64,000 nucleotides of DNA from Lewinellaceae bacterium SD302 (GCA_002591745.1 PDLQ01000005.1:62001-126000); one strand, 5' to 3'; positions 36,874-44,879 are shown, counted from the stretch's first letter. Notes: generated from the sequence alone by a model not told the origin. Translations and numbers: made by a program.

Positions 36874-36902
36874 AGGCCGTCCCGACTATGTCGAGACGGC
36901 CT
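36874..36902. terminator. Bidirectional terminator between TPR and thioredoxin-like genes
   Basis: The stem AGGCCGTC / GACGGCCT, with further partial pairing of CCGA and TCGA, lies between two convergent genes. The outer flanks 36747-36758 (CAGTACGCTCGA) and 36846-36858 (inverted copy) form a second, looser inverted repeat. Confidence 0.6.
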
Positions 36903-36979
36903 CTATGGTTAATACCCCTTAGGTATTGCTCTCAGACCTTTATGCGGGGCACAGAGCGTTCGTTACGGTTGAGGGTATT

Positions 36980-37471
36980 TTATTTCAATCTGGCCAGTAC
37001 GCGGTCCACTTCTTCTTCGCGTCCTCGCTGGTAGGAGCTGTATTGTTGGATGATCTTACCATCGCCGTCAACTACGAAAAGTTGGGGGATGGCGGTGAAA
37101 TTCAGCAGGCTGCCGAGTTGGCGTTGACTATCAATCAGCACAGTGTAGGGCCACTGACGTCCATTGACCATCGGCTTGACGCGGCGGATGCGCTGGTATT
37201 GATCCATGCTCACGGCAATAACTTCGGCGTTGTATTGAGTCGACCACTTTTCGACGTAGTCCTTCATGTGGTCCAGTTCCATGATACAGTTCGGGCAGGT
37301 GGTGGCCCAGACGGCGACTACGGTGTTTTTGCCCTGGCCGACGTAATCGGAGAGGGCTACGTCCCGGCGGTCAAGAGTCTTGACGTTAACGTCTGGGAAA
37401 TCTTGAGCACCCAGACCTACTGAAAACAAGCCAGTAAGCAGGAGTAGGGTAAATATTTTGAAAATTTTCAT
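36980..37471 (-). CDS. Periplasmic thioredoxin-like (TlpA/redoxin) protein
   Basis: A 163-residue protein; ATG 37471 gives a signal peptide (MKIFKIFTLLLLTGLFSVGL). The thioredoxin fold has the redox pair C59-P-N-C62 in VWATTCPNCIMEL, and the cis-Pro loop appears as FTAIPQLFVVD. This is the TlpA/ResA-like arrangement, a membrane-exported disulfide reductase or peroxiredoxin-like protein. The longer upstream frame lacks a signal and overlaps the promoter of the divergent dehydrogenase gene, so it was not used. Confidence 0.88.
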   Translation of the reverse strand: MKIFKIFTLLLLTGLFSVGLGAQDFPDVNVKTLDRRDVALSDYVGQGKNTVVAVWATTCPNCIMELDHMKDYVEKWSTQYNAEVIAVSMDQYQRIRRVKPMVNGRQWPYTVLIDSQRQLGSLLNFTAIPQLFVVDGDGKIIQQYSSYQRGREEEVDRVLARLK

Positions 37472-37615
37472 ACGTTCAATTAATGTGAAGCTGGCCTGGA
37501 TAGTTCGATAGTCTGCAAAGTAAACGTTGATAGCTGTTCGTTTAGTCGGCCGTGATAAGTTAGAAAAAATATAATCTTTGTGGCGAACTCCTAATGGTTT
37601 CCAAAAACTTCGCTC

Positions 37616-38554
37616 ATGGCCCGTATCATTTTCGTCGATAAAGCCGCTCACCCATACCTGGGGGAGGCCCTGACCGCAAACGGTCATGAGTGGGTGGATC
37701 ACAGTAATACCGAACGAAGCAAAATCCTTGAAATTCTTCCGGAATTTGATGGACTGATGGTTCGTTCCCGCCTCAGTATCGACCGCGAATTGCTGGACGC
37801 CAATCCGAATATGCGGTTCGTACTTCGCTGGGGGGTTGGTACCGAACACATCGATCTCACCTACGCCGAATCATTGAATATCCGCGTTTTTAATTCTCCC
37901 GAAGGCAGTAAACATACCGTTGCCGAACACACCGTGGGTATGTTGCTCATGCTTTTGAATCACCTGAGCCGTGCCGACCGGCAAGTGAGAAATGGCCAGT
38001 GGGTGCGTCGGGGTAATACGGGGACGGAACTGGGCGGCCTCACCGTTGGTATCATCGGATATGGCAACATGGGTAAGGAGACGGCCAGACGGCTAAGTGG
38101 CTTTGGTTGTCGGGTCATTACCCACGATAAATACCTGGAGAACTGCGGTGATGAATACGCTGAATCCGTCAGCCTGGAAGAATTGCAGCGGGAAGCGGAG
38201 GTCGTCTCTCTCCACATCTTTCTGGAAGGCAACCACCATTACGTCAATGCTGATTGGATCAACGCATTCGCCAAGCCATTTTACTTCATCAATACCGCCC
38301 GGGGCAAGGCCGTGGATACGGGTGCATTATTAGCCGGGCTTCAAAGTAGCAAGGTTTTAGGTGCTGCCCTGGACGTGATCGAATACGAGGACCAGTCCTT
38401 TACCCGGTTCGACTTGAAAGATCAACCTGAGGTCTTTCAGCAATTACTTAAGCGCGATGATGTGATCATGACCCCCCACATTGCCGGCTGGAGTTACGAG
38501 GCGGAAGAAGGGCACGCCCGGACTCTCTGGGAAAAGGTGAAGGGAATGTTGTAG
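37616..38554 (+). CDS. D-isomer-specific 2-hydroxyacid dehydrogenase (D-3-phosphoglycerate dehydrogenase-like)
   Basis: A 312-residue NAD-dependent enzyme without ACT domain. The nucleotide site is VGIIGYGNMGKETARRL near residue 143. The catalytic set is Arg in NTARGKAVD, Glu in DVIEYED and His in TPHIAGWS. The family oxidises or reduces D-2-hydroxyacids; a phosphoglycerate role in serine synthesis is possible but no ser gene is adjacent. The peptide GLQSSKVLGAALDV is encoded by a sequence matching the dispersed motif (38339-38352), but homologues have a similar peptide here, so this match is probably chance. Confidence 0.9.
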   Translation: MARIIFVDKAAHPYLGEALTANGHEWVDHSNTERSKILEILPEFDGLMVRSRLSIDRELLDANPNMRFVLRWGVGTEHIDLTYAESLNIRVFNSPEGSKHTVAEHTVGMLLMLLNHLSRADRQVRNGQWVRRGNTGTELGGLTVGIIGYGNMGKETARRLSGFGCRVITHDKYLENCGDEYAESVSLEELQREAEVVSLHIFLEGNHHYVNADWINAFAKPFYFINTARGKAVDTGALLAGLQSSKVLGAALDVIEYEDQSFTRFDLKDQPEVFQQLLKRDDVIMTPHIAGWSYEAEEGHARTLWEKVKGML

Positions 38555-38696
38555 AGGGTTTTTTACGACTACAATTCAAACGAGAATTCACTTGGAGCGC
38601 ACTGAGGGTGAGTACCATGAATTACCTTTCCTCATGCGTGTCGACGGATGCTGTTTTAAGCTAATACTAACCACCAGGTCTCTTTTATCCTTTGCG

Positions 38697-38825
38697 ACAG
38701 GATTTCAAACCACCCGCCCGTCGGCGGGACTATCGGGGCCAACAACAATCGTCCGCCCCTCCGTGCCGTCTGCATGAAACCCCGCTAGGCGTGCATATCG
38801 GCATTGCTACTTTGCCAGCCAAAAT
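38697..38825. repeat. Composite block of both dispersed repeat types
   Basis: From left to right: GGATTTCAAACCACCCGCCC (38700-38719; same end sequence as the coaE insert), GTCGGCGGGAC, TGAAACCCCGCTAGGCGTGC (38775-38794), and GCATTGCTACTTTGCCAGCC (38801-38820). It lies downstream of the dehydrogenase gene and abuts the stop codon of the phosphatase gene; no promoter role for the flanking genes is possible in this orientation. Confidence 0.65.
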
Positions 38826-39551
38826 TTACACTAACCGTTCTTGTCGAATCGCCAGAATATCCATATCCGCATTAGCCAGAAAGTCAAATGAACGATTGTC
38901 CAGGTTCATTACGCAGAGGTGGCCAAAACCAGGTCGGTAGTGAAAACAGCCCGCGTCAATATTGAAAGCGGGGTAAGGGTGATCATCGGATAGCTGCGCC
39001 TCAATCAAATGTCGTTCAATGGGCGTATGCCCGTGTACCACGAATCGATCACCCAGCCAACCGGGATCGATGTCCCCGTACCAGCGGCGGGAGAAAAGTA
39101 TGCCTTTTTTATCCTGGAGAGGATCTGGCGACTTAAAATTCAGGCCGGCGTGTACCAGTAAGTAATCGCCGATGTCGAAATAATAGGGTAAGGCATTCAT
39201 CCATTTCAGATGGTCGTCCACTATGGGATGTAAATCGGTTTTACTGGTCCGGTAGCTGTCCAGAGTTTGGCCGCCACCGGTTTTGAGCCAGTAATTTTGG
39301 GGGCTAAAGTCATCGGTAGCGAAAGCGTCGAGCATATATTGCTCATGGTTGCCGCGCAGACAATTCACCCGGTATCCCTCTTTGATGAGCTGAAAAATAT
39401 GGCTGATGACCTCCCGGCTACCGGGACCCCGGTCGATGTAATCTCCCAGGAGATAGAGTTCGTCGGAGGGGCTGAGCTGGATGGTATCCAGGGCATTCAG
39501 GAAAGTTCGGTAGTTGCCGTGAATGTCGGAGATGGCGTATCGGGTGTTCAT
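38826..39551 (-). CDS. Metallophosphoesterase / serine-threonine phosphatase-like protein
   Basis: A 241-residue protein with the calcineurin-like metal-binding motifs in order: YAISDIHGN at residue 5, LLGDYIDRGPGS at 35, CLRGNHEQYML at 64, LLVHAGLNF near 136 and VVHGHTPI near 173. It is close to bacterial PrpA/ApaH-like phosphatases acting on phosphoproteins or dinucleoside polyphosphates. It is cytoplasmic, without signal peptide. It is divergent from the DUF1304 gene. Confidence 0.92.
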   Translation of the reverse strand: MNTRYAISDIHGNYRTFLNALDTIQLSPSDELYLLGDYIDRGPGSREVISHIFQLIKEGYRVNCLRGNHEQYMLDAFATDDFSPQNYWLKTGGGQTLDSYRTSKTDLHPIVDDHLKWMNALPYYFDIGDYLLVHAGLNFKSPDPLQDKKGILFSRRWYGDIDPGWLGDRFVVHGHTPIERHLIEAQLSDDHPYPAFNIDAGCFHYRPGFGHLCVMNLDNRSFDFLANADMDILAIRQERLV

Positions 39552-39627
39552 ATCATTACAACACCGGGTCGCAGGGTTATGGTTCCGTCGGGGGATGCCT
39601 TATCTTGACGAAATAAACTAATTTCCC

Positions 39628-39990
39628 ATGCAACTACTGATCGATCTGCTGATCGGCTTCATCGCCCTGCTTCACCTGTATATTCTCTGGTTCGAAATGT
39701 TCGCCTGGGAAAGCCGGGGGCCGAAGGTCTTCAGGAACTTTCCTAAAGATCTTTTCGGTCCTACCAAGGCAATGGCCGCTAATCAGGGCCTCTACAACGG
39801 TTTCCTGGCGGCCGGGTTGGGCTGGTCGTTACTGATTGCCGACTCGGCCTGGTCGGAGAACGTTGCCCTGTTCTTTCTGGCTTGCGTAGCGGTCGCCGGA
39901 CTTTACGGAGCGGCCACGGCGGATAAAAAGATCCTGTTTGTGCAAACGGTGCCGGCGGGCATAGCTGTCCTGCTTATAATCCTGAGCTAG
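39628..39990 (+). CDS. DUF1304 family membrane protein
   Basis: A 120-residue protein with four membrane segments. The family pattern is clear: LIGFIALLHLYILWFEMFAW, ANQGLYNGFLAAGL and AGLYGAATADKKILFVQT. Function is unknown in the family. Its stop overlaps the uvrC stop on the opposite strand by four bases around the palindrome CTAG. Confidence 0.88.
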   Translation: MQLLIDLLIGFIALLHLYILWFEMFAWESRGPKVFRNFPKDLFGPTKAMAANQGLYNGFLAAGLGWSLLIADSAWSENVALFFLACVAVAGLYGAATADKKILFVQTVPAGIAVLLIILS

Positions 39991-41795
39991 CCTTTCCCGT
40001 AATGCGCAAATAACTTCTTTGCTACGTTCAGGTTGGTGGCTTTGGCAATCTCTGCCGCAGTAGCTTCCTTGACTTTTTTGGTACTCCCGAAATGAGCGAT
40101 CAGGGCCTGTACGGTTTTTTCGCCGATGCCCGGTACGTCCAGTAATTCGGAGCGGGTAAAATTCTTGCTCCTTTTATTTCGGTGTAGTCTCAGGGAGAAG
40201 CGGTGAGCCTCGTCCCGGGCCTGCTGAATGATTTTCAGGGAAGGACTCTTCTTGTTGATGTGCAGCGGAATGGAATCGTTCGGATAGTATATCTCTTCCA
40301 GTTTCTTGGCAATACCGACGACGGTCATCCGATCTTCTATACCCAGTAATCTCACGCTTTTCATCGCCGAACTGAGCTGACCTTTACCACCGTCGATAAT
40401 GACCAGTTGCGGTAACGGCTCTCCTTCGTCCAACAGTCGGCGATAACGGCGGTGCACCACTTCTTCCATGCTGGCGAAGTCGTTGGGCCCCTCCACGGTT
40501 TTGATGGTGTAGTGCCGGTAATCCTTTTTACTCGGCTTCCCGTTTTTGAAAACCACGCAGGCACTGGCCGGATTGGTTCCGGAAATGTTGGAGTTGTCAA
40601 AACACTCGATGTGCAGAGGTACGGCGTCCATGTTCAGGTCCTCCTGCATGATCTTCAGTACCCGCTCCATCGGCGTTTGCCGGTTCTGGTGGCTGATTTT
40701 CTGCTTCTTACGGTTCAGTAAGTAGTATTTGGCATTCTTCTGGCTGAGTTCGAGCAGCTTTTTCTTGTCGCCGATCTTAGGTACCGTAATACTCACACCT
40801 TCCAGCCCGGGCAGTTCTACCTCACGGTCCAGGATGATTTCGGTGGCCTGGCTGTCGAAGCGCTCCCGCATAATGGGGATACTGTAACTGAGCAGGGATT
40901 CGATGTCTTCGTCGTCCAGGTTCAGTTGTAATTCCTGGGTATTGGTATAGATCACCGCGCCCTCTACGATCTTGATATAATTGACGTAGGCTTCTTTTTC
41001 GTCCATGGCGATGCTGAAGACATCTACGTCCTTGATGGAAGTCGTTACGATCTGCGATTTGGCCTGGTAGTTGTTAAAGGCTTGCAGCTTTTCCATGATC
41101 TGCTGGGCGCGTTCGAACTCCATTTCCCCGGCCAGTCGCTCCATTTCGCCTTTGAAGTGGCGCACCACGGCTCCGTAATTCCCACGCAGGATGTTCTTGA
41201 CCTGATCGATCTTCTGGTTATAAGCTTCTTCGCTTTCCTTTGCTACACAAGGGGCCTCACAGTTCTTGATGTGGTATTCCAGGCAGACCTTGAATTTTCC
41301 GGATTCAATGTTTTTCTCACTCAGGTCGTACTTGCAGGTACGTAGCGGGAAGAGTTCTTTTACGAGATCCAGTATTTTCTTCAAACGCCCTTTACTGGTA
41401 TAGGGGCCAAAGTATGTGGACCCGTCGCGCCAGACCTGCCTGGTAATGAATACCCTGGGAAAGCGCTCCTTCTTAATACAGATATAGGAATAATTCTTAT
41501 CGTCTTTGAGGTTGACGTTATAGCGCGGCTGGTGCGTTTTAATCAGTGCGTTTTCCAGCAGCAGCGCATCCGCTTCGGTATTAACGATGGTGAACTCGAT
41601 TCGCGCGGCTTTCTTCACCATCACCCGGGTTCGGTGCTGGCGATCCTTGCGCTCCCCGAAGTAGCTGGCCACGCGGTTACGCAAATTTTTGGCTTTCCCC
41701 ACGTACAGGATCGTACCCTCGGGGTCAATGAATCGGTATACCCCCGGCTGGCGGGGAACGGCGGCAGCCATGGCCTTGAAATCCTCGGTAGTCAT
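39987..41795 (-). CDS. uvrC: Excinuclease ABC subunit C
   Basis: A 602-residue protein from ATG 41795 (MTTEDFKAMAAAVPRQPG), the usual family start. The longer frame upstream runs through a copy of the dispersed motif (41837-41860). Domains: GIY-YIG nuclease (GVYRFIDPEGTILYVGKAKN, residues ~18-40), UVR helix pair (EFERAQQIMEKLQAFN, ~208), UvrC RNase H-like endonuclease (HIECFDNSNISGTNPA, ~389) and C-terminal helix-hairpin-helix (LLDVPGIGEKTVQALI, ~552). It makes both incisions in nucleotide excision repair with UvrAB. The motif 42-65 bases upstream might serve as promoter (TACTTTG). Confidence 0.97.
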   Translation of the reverse strand: MTTEDFKAMAAAVPRQPGVYRFIDPEGTILYVGKAKNLRNRVASYFGERKDRQHRTRVMVKKAARIEFTIVNTEADALLLENALIKTHQPRYNVNLKDDKNYSYICIKKERFPRVFITRQVWRDGSTYFGPYTSKGRLKKILDLVKELFPLRTCKYDLSEKNIESGKFKVCLEYHIKNCEAPCVAKESEEAYNQKIDQVKNILRGNYGAVVRHFKGEMERLAGEMEFERAQQIMEKLQAFNNYQAKSQIVTTSIKDVDVFSIAMDEKEAYVNYIKIVEGAVIYTNTQELQLNLDDEDIESLLSYSIPIMRERFDSQATEIILDREVELPGLEGVSITVPKIGDKKKLLELSQKNAKYYLLNRKKQKISHQNRQTPMERVLKIMQEDLNMDAVPLHIECFDNSNISGTNPASACVVFKNGKPSKKDYRHYTIKTVEGPNDFASMEEVVHRRYRRLLDEGEPLPQLVIIDGGKGQLSSAMKSVRLLGIEDRMTVVGIAKKLEEIYYPNDSIPLHINKKSPSLKIIQQARDEAHRFSLRLHRNKRSKNFTRSELLDVPGIGEKTVQALIAHFGSTKKVKEATAAEIAKATNLNVAKKLFAHYGKG

Positions 41796-41836
41796 CGTGG
41801 TAAAGAACGTGTTTTTACCACGAATTGTTAAGATTC

Positions 41837-41860
41837 TGGCTAACAAAGTAGCAGAGATGC
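41837..41860. repeat. Dispersed motif copy upstream of uvrC
   Basis: TGGCTAACAAAGTAGCAGAG on the plus strand. On the uvrC strand it reads CTGCTACTTTGTTAGCCA and lies 42 bases before the start codon. Confidence 0.6.
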
Positions 41861-41965
41861 TAGTGAAAAGTTTACGCTGACTTACAGCTTCCGGATGCAG
41901 CAAGAGTTTCTGGTTGAGAATCTCCGGTTTCACGTATTCGCAACAACGGCCCCACAGGTAAAGCG

Positions 41966-42027
41966 CCCACAAGTCGCCCAACGACGTCCACAAGGCTGAG
42001 GGCTGTCCACAAGCCGCAGGCGTCCGC
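41966..42027. repeat. REP-like array of CCACAAG units
   Basis: Three or four units of about 20 bases, each beginning CCACAAG and containing a small palindrome (GTCGCCCAACGAC, AGCCGCAGGCG), joined by GTCC. Related to the arrays at 24101-24176 and 60211-60436. It lies between the uvrC start region and the clpP stop. Confidence 0.55.
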
Positions 42028-42666
42028 CTACCTCCCTAAAACCTCATCGACGAACCCGTAGGCTAAAGCCTCTTCGGCCCGCATCCAGTTGTCGCGATCG
42101 GCATCTTTTTCGATCTGCTCTATGCTTTGTCCGCTGTGTTGGCTCATGATGCTGTAAAGGTCTTGTTTCAGTTCCCTGAACAGTTCGTAGGTGATTTGCA
42201 TATCCGCGAACTTGCCCTGCATACCACCACTCGGCTGGTGAATCATCACCCGGCCGTGGGGCAGGACCGTCCGCTTGCCCGCCGCTCCCGCGCACAGGAG
42301 GACTGCGCTCATGCTGGCGGCCATACTGGTGCAGGTAGTCGCAACGTCGGGGGAAACGTGTTGCATAGTGTCGTAGATGCCCAGCCCGGCCGTCACGGAC
42401 CCGCCGGGTGAGTTGATGTACATAGTTATATCCCTCTTTGGGTCAACGCTGTGGAGGTAGAGCAATTGGGCCTGAATGACGTTGGCCACGTAATCATCTA
42501 CGGCAGTGCCGAGAAAAATGATGCGGTCCATCATCAACCGGCTAAAAACGTCCAGTTGGGCTACGTTCAGCGGCCGCTCCTCAATAATGGTCGGAGAGAT
42601 GCTGGACATCAGTGTATCTGGCTCCAGCCCGTGATCGAGCTGAGCATAACGAAGAAAATCTTGCAT
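42028..42666 (-). CDS. clpP: ATP-dependent Clp protease proteolytic subunit
   Basis: A 212-residue ClpP. The N-terminal part has IFLGTAVDDYVANVIQAQLL. PGGSVTAGLGIYDTM forms the oxyanion/substrate strand, SMAASMSAVLLCAG carries the nucleophile Ser, and RVMIHQPSGGMQG the catalytic His. The Asp lies in KDADRDNWM (family position). ClpP forms the tetradecameric protease core with ClpX/ClpA-type ATPases. Neither ATPase gene is adjacent. The sigma factor module lies directly upstream on the same strand. Confidence 0.97.
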   Translation of the reverse strand: MQDFLRYAQLDHGLEPDTLMSSISPTIIEERPLNVAQLDVFSRLMMDRIIFLGTAVDDYVANVIQAQLLYLHSVDPKRDITMYINSPGGSVTAGLGIYDTMQHVSPDVATTCTSMAASMSAVLLCAGAAGKRTVLPHGRVMIHQPSGGMQGKFADMQITYELFRELKQDLYSIMSQHSGQSIEQIEKDADRDNWMRAEEALAYGFVDEVLGR

Positions 42667-42678
42667 AATTTGGTTGTT

Positions 42679-42825
42679 TTATCCGACCCGACTCAGCCAG
42701 ACCGAAGCGTGAAATACCGGTTTTGAACGACCCTGGCGAACCCAGTCGACCACTTTGCTCAAGGGTAGGGTAGGAGGAAGGTCTTGGAGCTGGCCAATAC
42801 GCAGATCCAGGTCTGAGTTGGTCAT
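42679..42825 (-). CDS. 48-residue ORF translationally coupled to the ECF sigma factor
   Basis: The ATG at 42825 overlaps the TGA of the sigma factor gene (ATGA), and the frame runs 48 codons to TAA, 12 bases before the clpP start. The product reads MTNSDLDLRIGQLQDLPPTL then PLSKVVDWVRQG, a short soluble peptide without membrane segment. The overlap suggests it is a genuine product, perhaps a small regulator of the sigma factor or a truncated anti-sigma factor. No family was recognised. Confidence 0.5.
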   Translation of the reverse strand: MTNSDLDLRIGQLQDLPPTLPLSKVVDWVRQGRSKPVFHASVWLSRVG

Positions 42826-43376
42826 AGCAGTATGGAAGTAAATATTTGTAATCGTTGACGTAAGGTCAGTGGGCGTCCGTCTTCGGCCAACAATTCCCTT
42901 AATCGCTTTCTGGCCCGACTGATTCTGGTCTTTACCGATCCCTGAGTGGCAACTTGAATTTCGGCAACCTCCCGGATAGAGAAACCGCTGACGGCGAAAA
43001 GCAGCAGTGCCTCCCGTTCGGCTTCTGGGAGGGTGTCCATGGCTTTGAGTAAGTAATGCAGGTCCAAAGCTGCTTCGGGAAGTGAGGGAAAATGCACTTG
43101 TATAATTCTCTTTCGCTCCGCCAGAAACTTCTCACGTACTTTTTTAGAACGAAGCTCATTCCGTCTGCGATTATTAACGATCCCGATCATGTAGGCCAGC
43201 AGCCGGTCCTTGTTTTCAATAGCGTCCCATTGTTCCAGGGCAGAAAGAATCGCATCCTGGACCATATCTTCGGCTTGCTGAAACCCCAGGCAGTGGCTAT
43301 CGCAATAGCGCAAAAAGCTGGCATGGATAGGTCGGTACCATTCCAGGAATTGAGTTTGTTGGGTAGTTTGCGTCAT
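42822..43376 (-). CDS. RNA polymerase sigma factor, ECF type (sigma-70 family)
   Basis: A 184-residue protein from ATG 43376 (TTG seven codons upstream is the alternative). Region 2 spans about residues 22-85 (ADMVQDAILSALEQWD, LLAYMIGIVNNRRRNEL) and region 4 about 118-165 (LPEAEREALLLFAVSGFSIREVAEIQ, GSVKTRISRARKRLRELL). No classical anti-sigma gene is adjacent; a 48-codon coupled ORF follows. Upstream of the gene three GTAAC words (about 43400, 43421 and 43483), one within the palindrome AGTAACGTTACT, could be ECF-type -35 elements for autoregulation. Confidence 0.88.
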   Translation of the reverse strand: MTQTTQQTQFLEWYRPIHASFLRYCDSHCLGFQQAEDMVQDAILSALEQWDAIENKDRLLAYMIGIVNNRRRNELRSKKVREKFLAERKRIIQVHFPSLPEAALDLHYLLKAMDTLPEAEREALLLFAVSGFSIREVAEIQVATQGSVKTRISRARKRLRELLAEDGRPLTLRQRLQIFTSILL

Positions 43377-43399
43377 TTTGATAACGTTCTTACTCAATA

Positions 43400-43411
43400 G
43401 TAACGTTACTG
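43400..43411 (-). promoter_or_regulatory. Palindrome AGTAACGTTACT upstream of the sigma factor gene
   Basis: A perfect 12-base palindrome about 25 bases before the ECF sigma start codon. It lies close to two further GTAAC words. Such AAC-containing repeats fit -35 elements of ECF promoters or an operator; this is inference only. Confidence 0.35.
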
Positions 43412-43546
43412 GCTAAAAGGTTACTGAAGCTTGATTTTATTATTTGCCTGAGTCATTCCATTACCGATAGGGGGAAGTGTTACTTACCATCGTATAATAC
43501 GGTCGCTTACACCAGAATCATTTTTTAATTGTTCCTATTCATCGAC

Positions 43547-44629
43547 ATGATTTACCTATCCGACCCTGAGGCGAGCAATTCAGCCCAAACACTTTATCAG
43601 CGACTGGCCATGATCTGCGACAGCCGTACGCTGATCGGTCAACAGGATGCCTTGGCTTATGGGGTGGGGAAGCGGACAGCAACTTACGCCTGGAGGTCCG
43701 ATATGAGTGACGTTTGTGGAAAATTTCCCACTGTATTCGGTTGGGATTTTGGTCACTTGGGCCTGGATGGTCGTAACCTGGATGGTGTAGACTTCGGTTA
43801 CATGAAACTGTGGATGAGCGAAGTTCACCGCCGGGGAGGAATTAACACCGTTAGCTGGCATATGCGCAACCCGCTGACGGGAGGAGACGCCTGGGACACC
43901 GGGCTGCGGGTGGTGCAGGAAATTCTGCCGGGAGGAAGTAAACACGCGCGCTATTTAAGTCGCCTGGATCGAATGGCAGGTTTTATCGATAATCTTGCTA
44001 CTCCGTCCGATCTTGTGCCTAGCCGGGCGGGTTTTTCAGTCCATGAAAAAATCCCATTGATCTTCCGCCCGTTTCATGAACACACCGGCTCCTGGTTCTG
44101 GTGGGGGCAAAAATGGTGTTCAAAAGAAGAGTTCATTCAGCTTTGGCGATTTACGGTTCACTATCTGAGAAATGAGAAAGGCTTGCATCAATTGATCTAC
44201 GCCTATTCTCCGGATCGCTTCAAGGACAAAAGCCACTACCTGGAAAGGTATCCGGGACATGACGTGGTGGACGTTCTAGGGCTGGATGATTACCATGATC
44301 TGGGGAAGAACGGGAAGACTGCGGCCTTGGTCCAACGATTGAGAACGATCGTTGAGCTAGCCGGTGAATATGGAAAACTGGCCGCACTTACGGAAACCGG
44401 ATACGAGTCAATTCCCGAAGCAAACTGGTGGACCGAACGCTTATCACCAGCACTTTTTCAAGACCCGTTAGCGGCTAAGATCGCCTGGGTCTTATTGTGG
44501 CGCAACGATCGTAAAACTCATCACTACGGGCCCTATCCCGGCCACCTGAGTTCGCCGGACTTTATCGCTTTTTCTAAGGATGAAAGAATCACTTTCCTGG
44601 AAGATTTCGCGCAAATAGAGTTATCATAA
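43547..44629 (+). CDS. Glycoside hydrolase family 26 (beta-mannanase-like)
   Basis: A 360-residue protein starting at ATG 43547. Family GH26 motifs: GWDFGH near residue 65, INTVSWHMRNPLTGG near 99, the acid/base Glu (E178) in FRPFHEHTGSWFWWG, GLDDYHD near 245, and the nucleophile Glu in AALTETGYE. It should hydrolyse beta-1,4-mannan or related glycans. No signal peptide or sorting domain is visible, so it would be cytoplasmic, which is unusual for the family. Before the acid/base strand, where homologues have a short DxNGK-like loop, it carries ATPSDLVPSRAGFSVHEK, encoded by a dispersed repeat (43994-44042). Confidence 0.88.
   Translation: MIYLSDPEASNSAQTLYQRLAMICDSRTLIGQQDALAYGVGKRTATYAWRSDMSDVCGKFPTVFGWDFGHLGLDGRNLDGVDFGYMKLWMSEVHRRGGINTVSWHMRNPLTGGDAWDTGLRVVQEILPGGSKHARYLSRLDRMAGFIDNLATPSDLVPSRAGFSVHEKIPLIFRPFHEHTGSWFWWGQKWCSKEEFIQLWRFTVHYLRNEKGLHQLIYAYSPDRFKDKSHYLERYPGHDVVDVLGLDDYHDLGKNGKTAALVQRLRTIVELAGEYGKLAALTETGYESIPEANWWTERLSPALFQDPLAAKIAWVLLWRNDRKTHHYGPYPGHLSSPDFIAFSKDERITFLEDFAQIELS
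43994..44042. repeat. Half-element repeat inside the GH26 gene
   Basis: CTTGCTACTCCGTCCGATCT followed by TGTGCCTAGCCGGGCGGGTT and TTTCAGTCC. It matches the right half of the coaE insert (21951-21997) with about seven differences over the 42 most similar bases. It encodes residues 150-165 of the GH26 protein in frame. Confidence 0.7.
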
Positions 44630-44689
44630 CTCTAATCGCTAAAGCACCAATCCCCAGGATTTAAATAGTATGTCTACTTACGCGATGTT

Positions 44690-44776
44690 TTATTTCCATT
44701 GCCGTACGGTCTCACGCGCCAGCGCCAGCATTTCTTCCGGCTGGTCCACCATTTTGTTGTTCTTACCCATCATCAT
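44690..44776 (-). pseudogene. Probable remnant of a gene C-terminus
   Basis: On the minus strand the frame reads MMMGKNNKMVDQPEEMLALA then RETVRQWK and a stop. The residue pattern looks protein-like (amphipathic helix), and the frame continues upstream for eight more codons to an in-frame TGA. No start signal precedes it. It could be a decayed gene or a 28-residue peptide; the family is not recognised. Confidence 0.3.
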
Positions 44777-44854
44777 TAGCGTGATTTGCAAGAAGCGATC
44801 ACTTATTCACAAACGTGGCTTTACTCAGAAAGCGATTGACTTCAATAATAAAAA

Positions 44855-44879
44855 CGGCCCCCGGAAAAACCGGGAGCCG
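44855..44879 (-). terminator. Terminator of the flotillin gene
   Basis: The stem CGGCTCCCGG / CCGGGGGCCG (minus strand, one wobble pair) around AAAAA/TTTTT is followed on the minus strand by TTTTTATTATT. It lies 40 bases after the flotillin stop. Confidence 0.85.

Noticed and set aside
36711-37034. ORF after the TPR gene
   Set aside because: Overlaps the terminator and the end of the thioredoxin-like gene on the other strand; no coding signature.
38339-38352. Motif copy in the 2-hydroxyacid dehydrogenase gene as a repeat insertion
   Set aside because: The encoded LQSSKVLGAALDV replaces the normal family peptide LKSGKLAGAALDV without extra length, so chance similarity is the better explanation.
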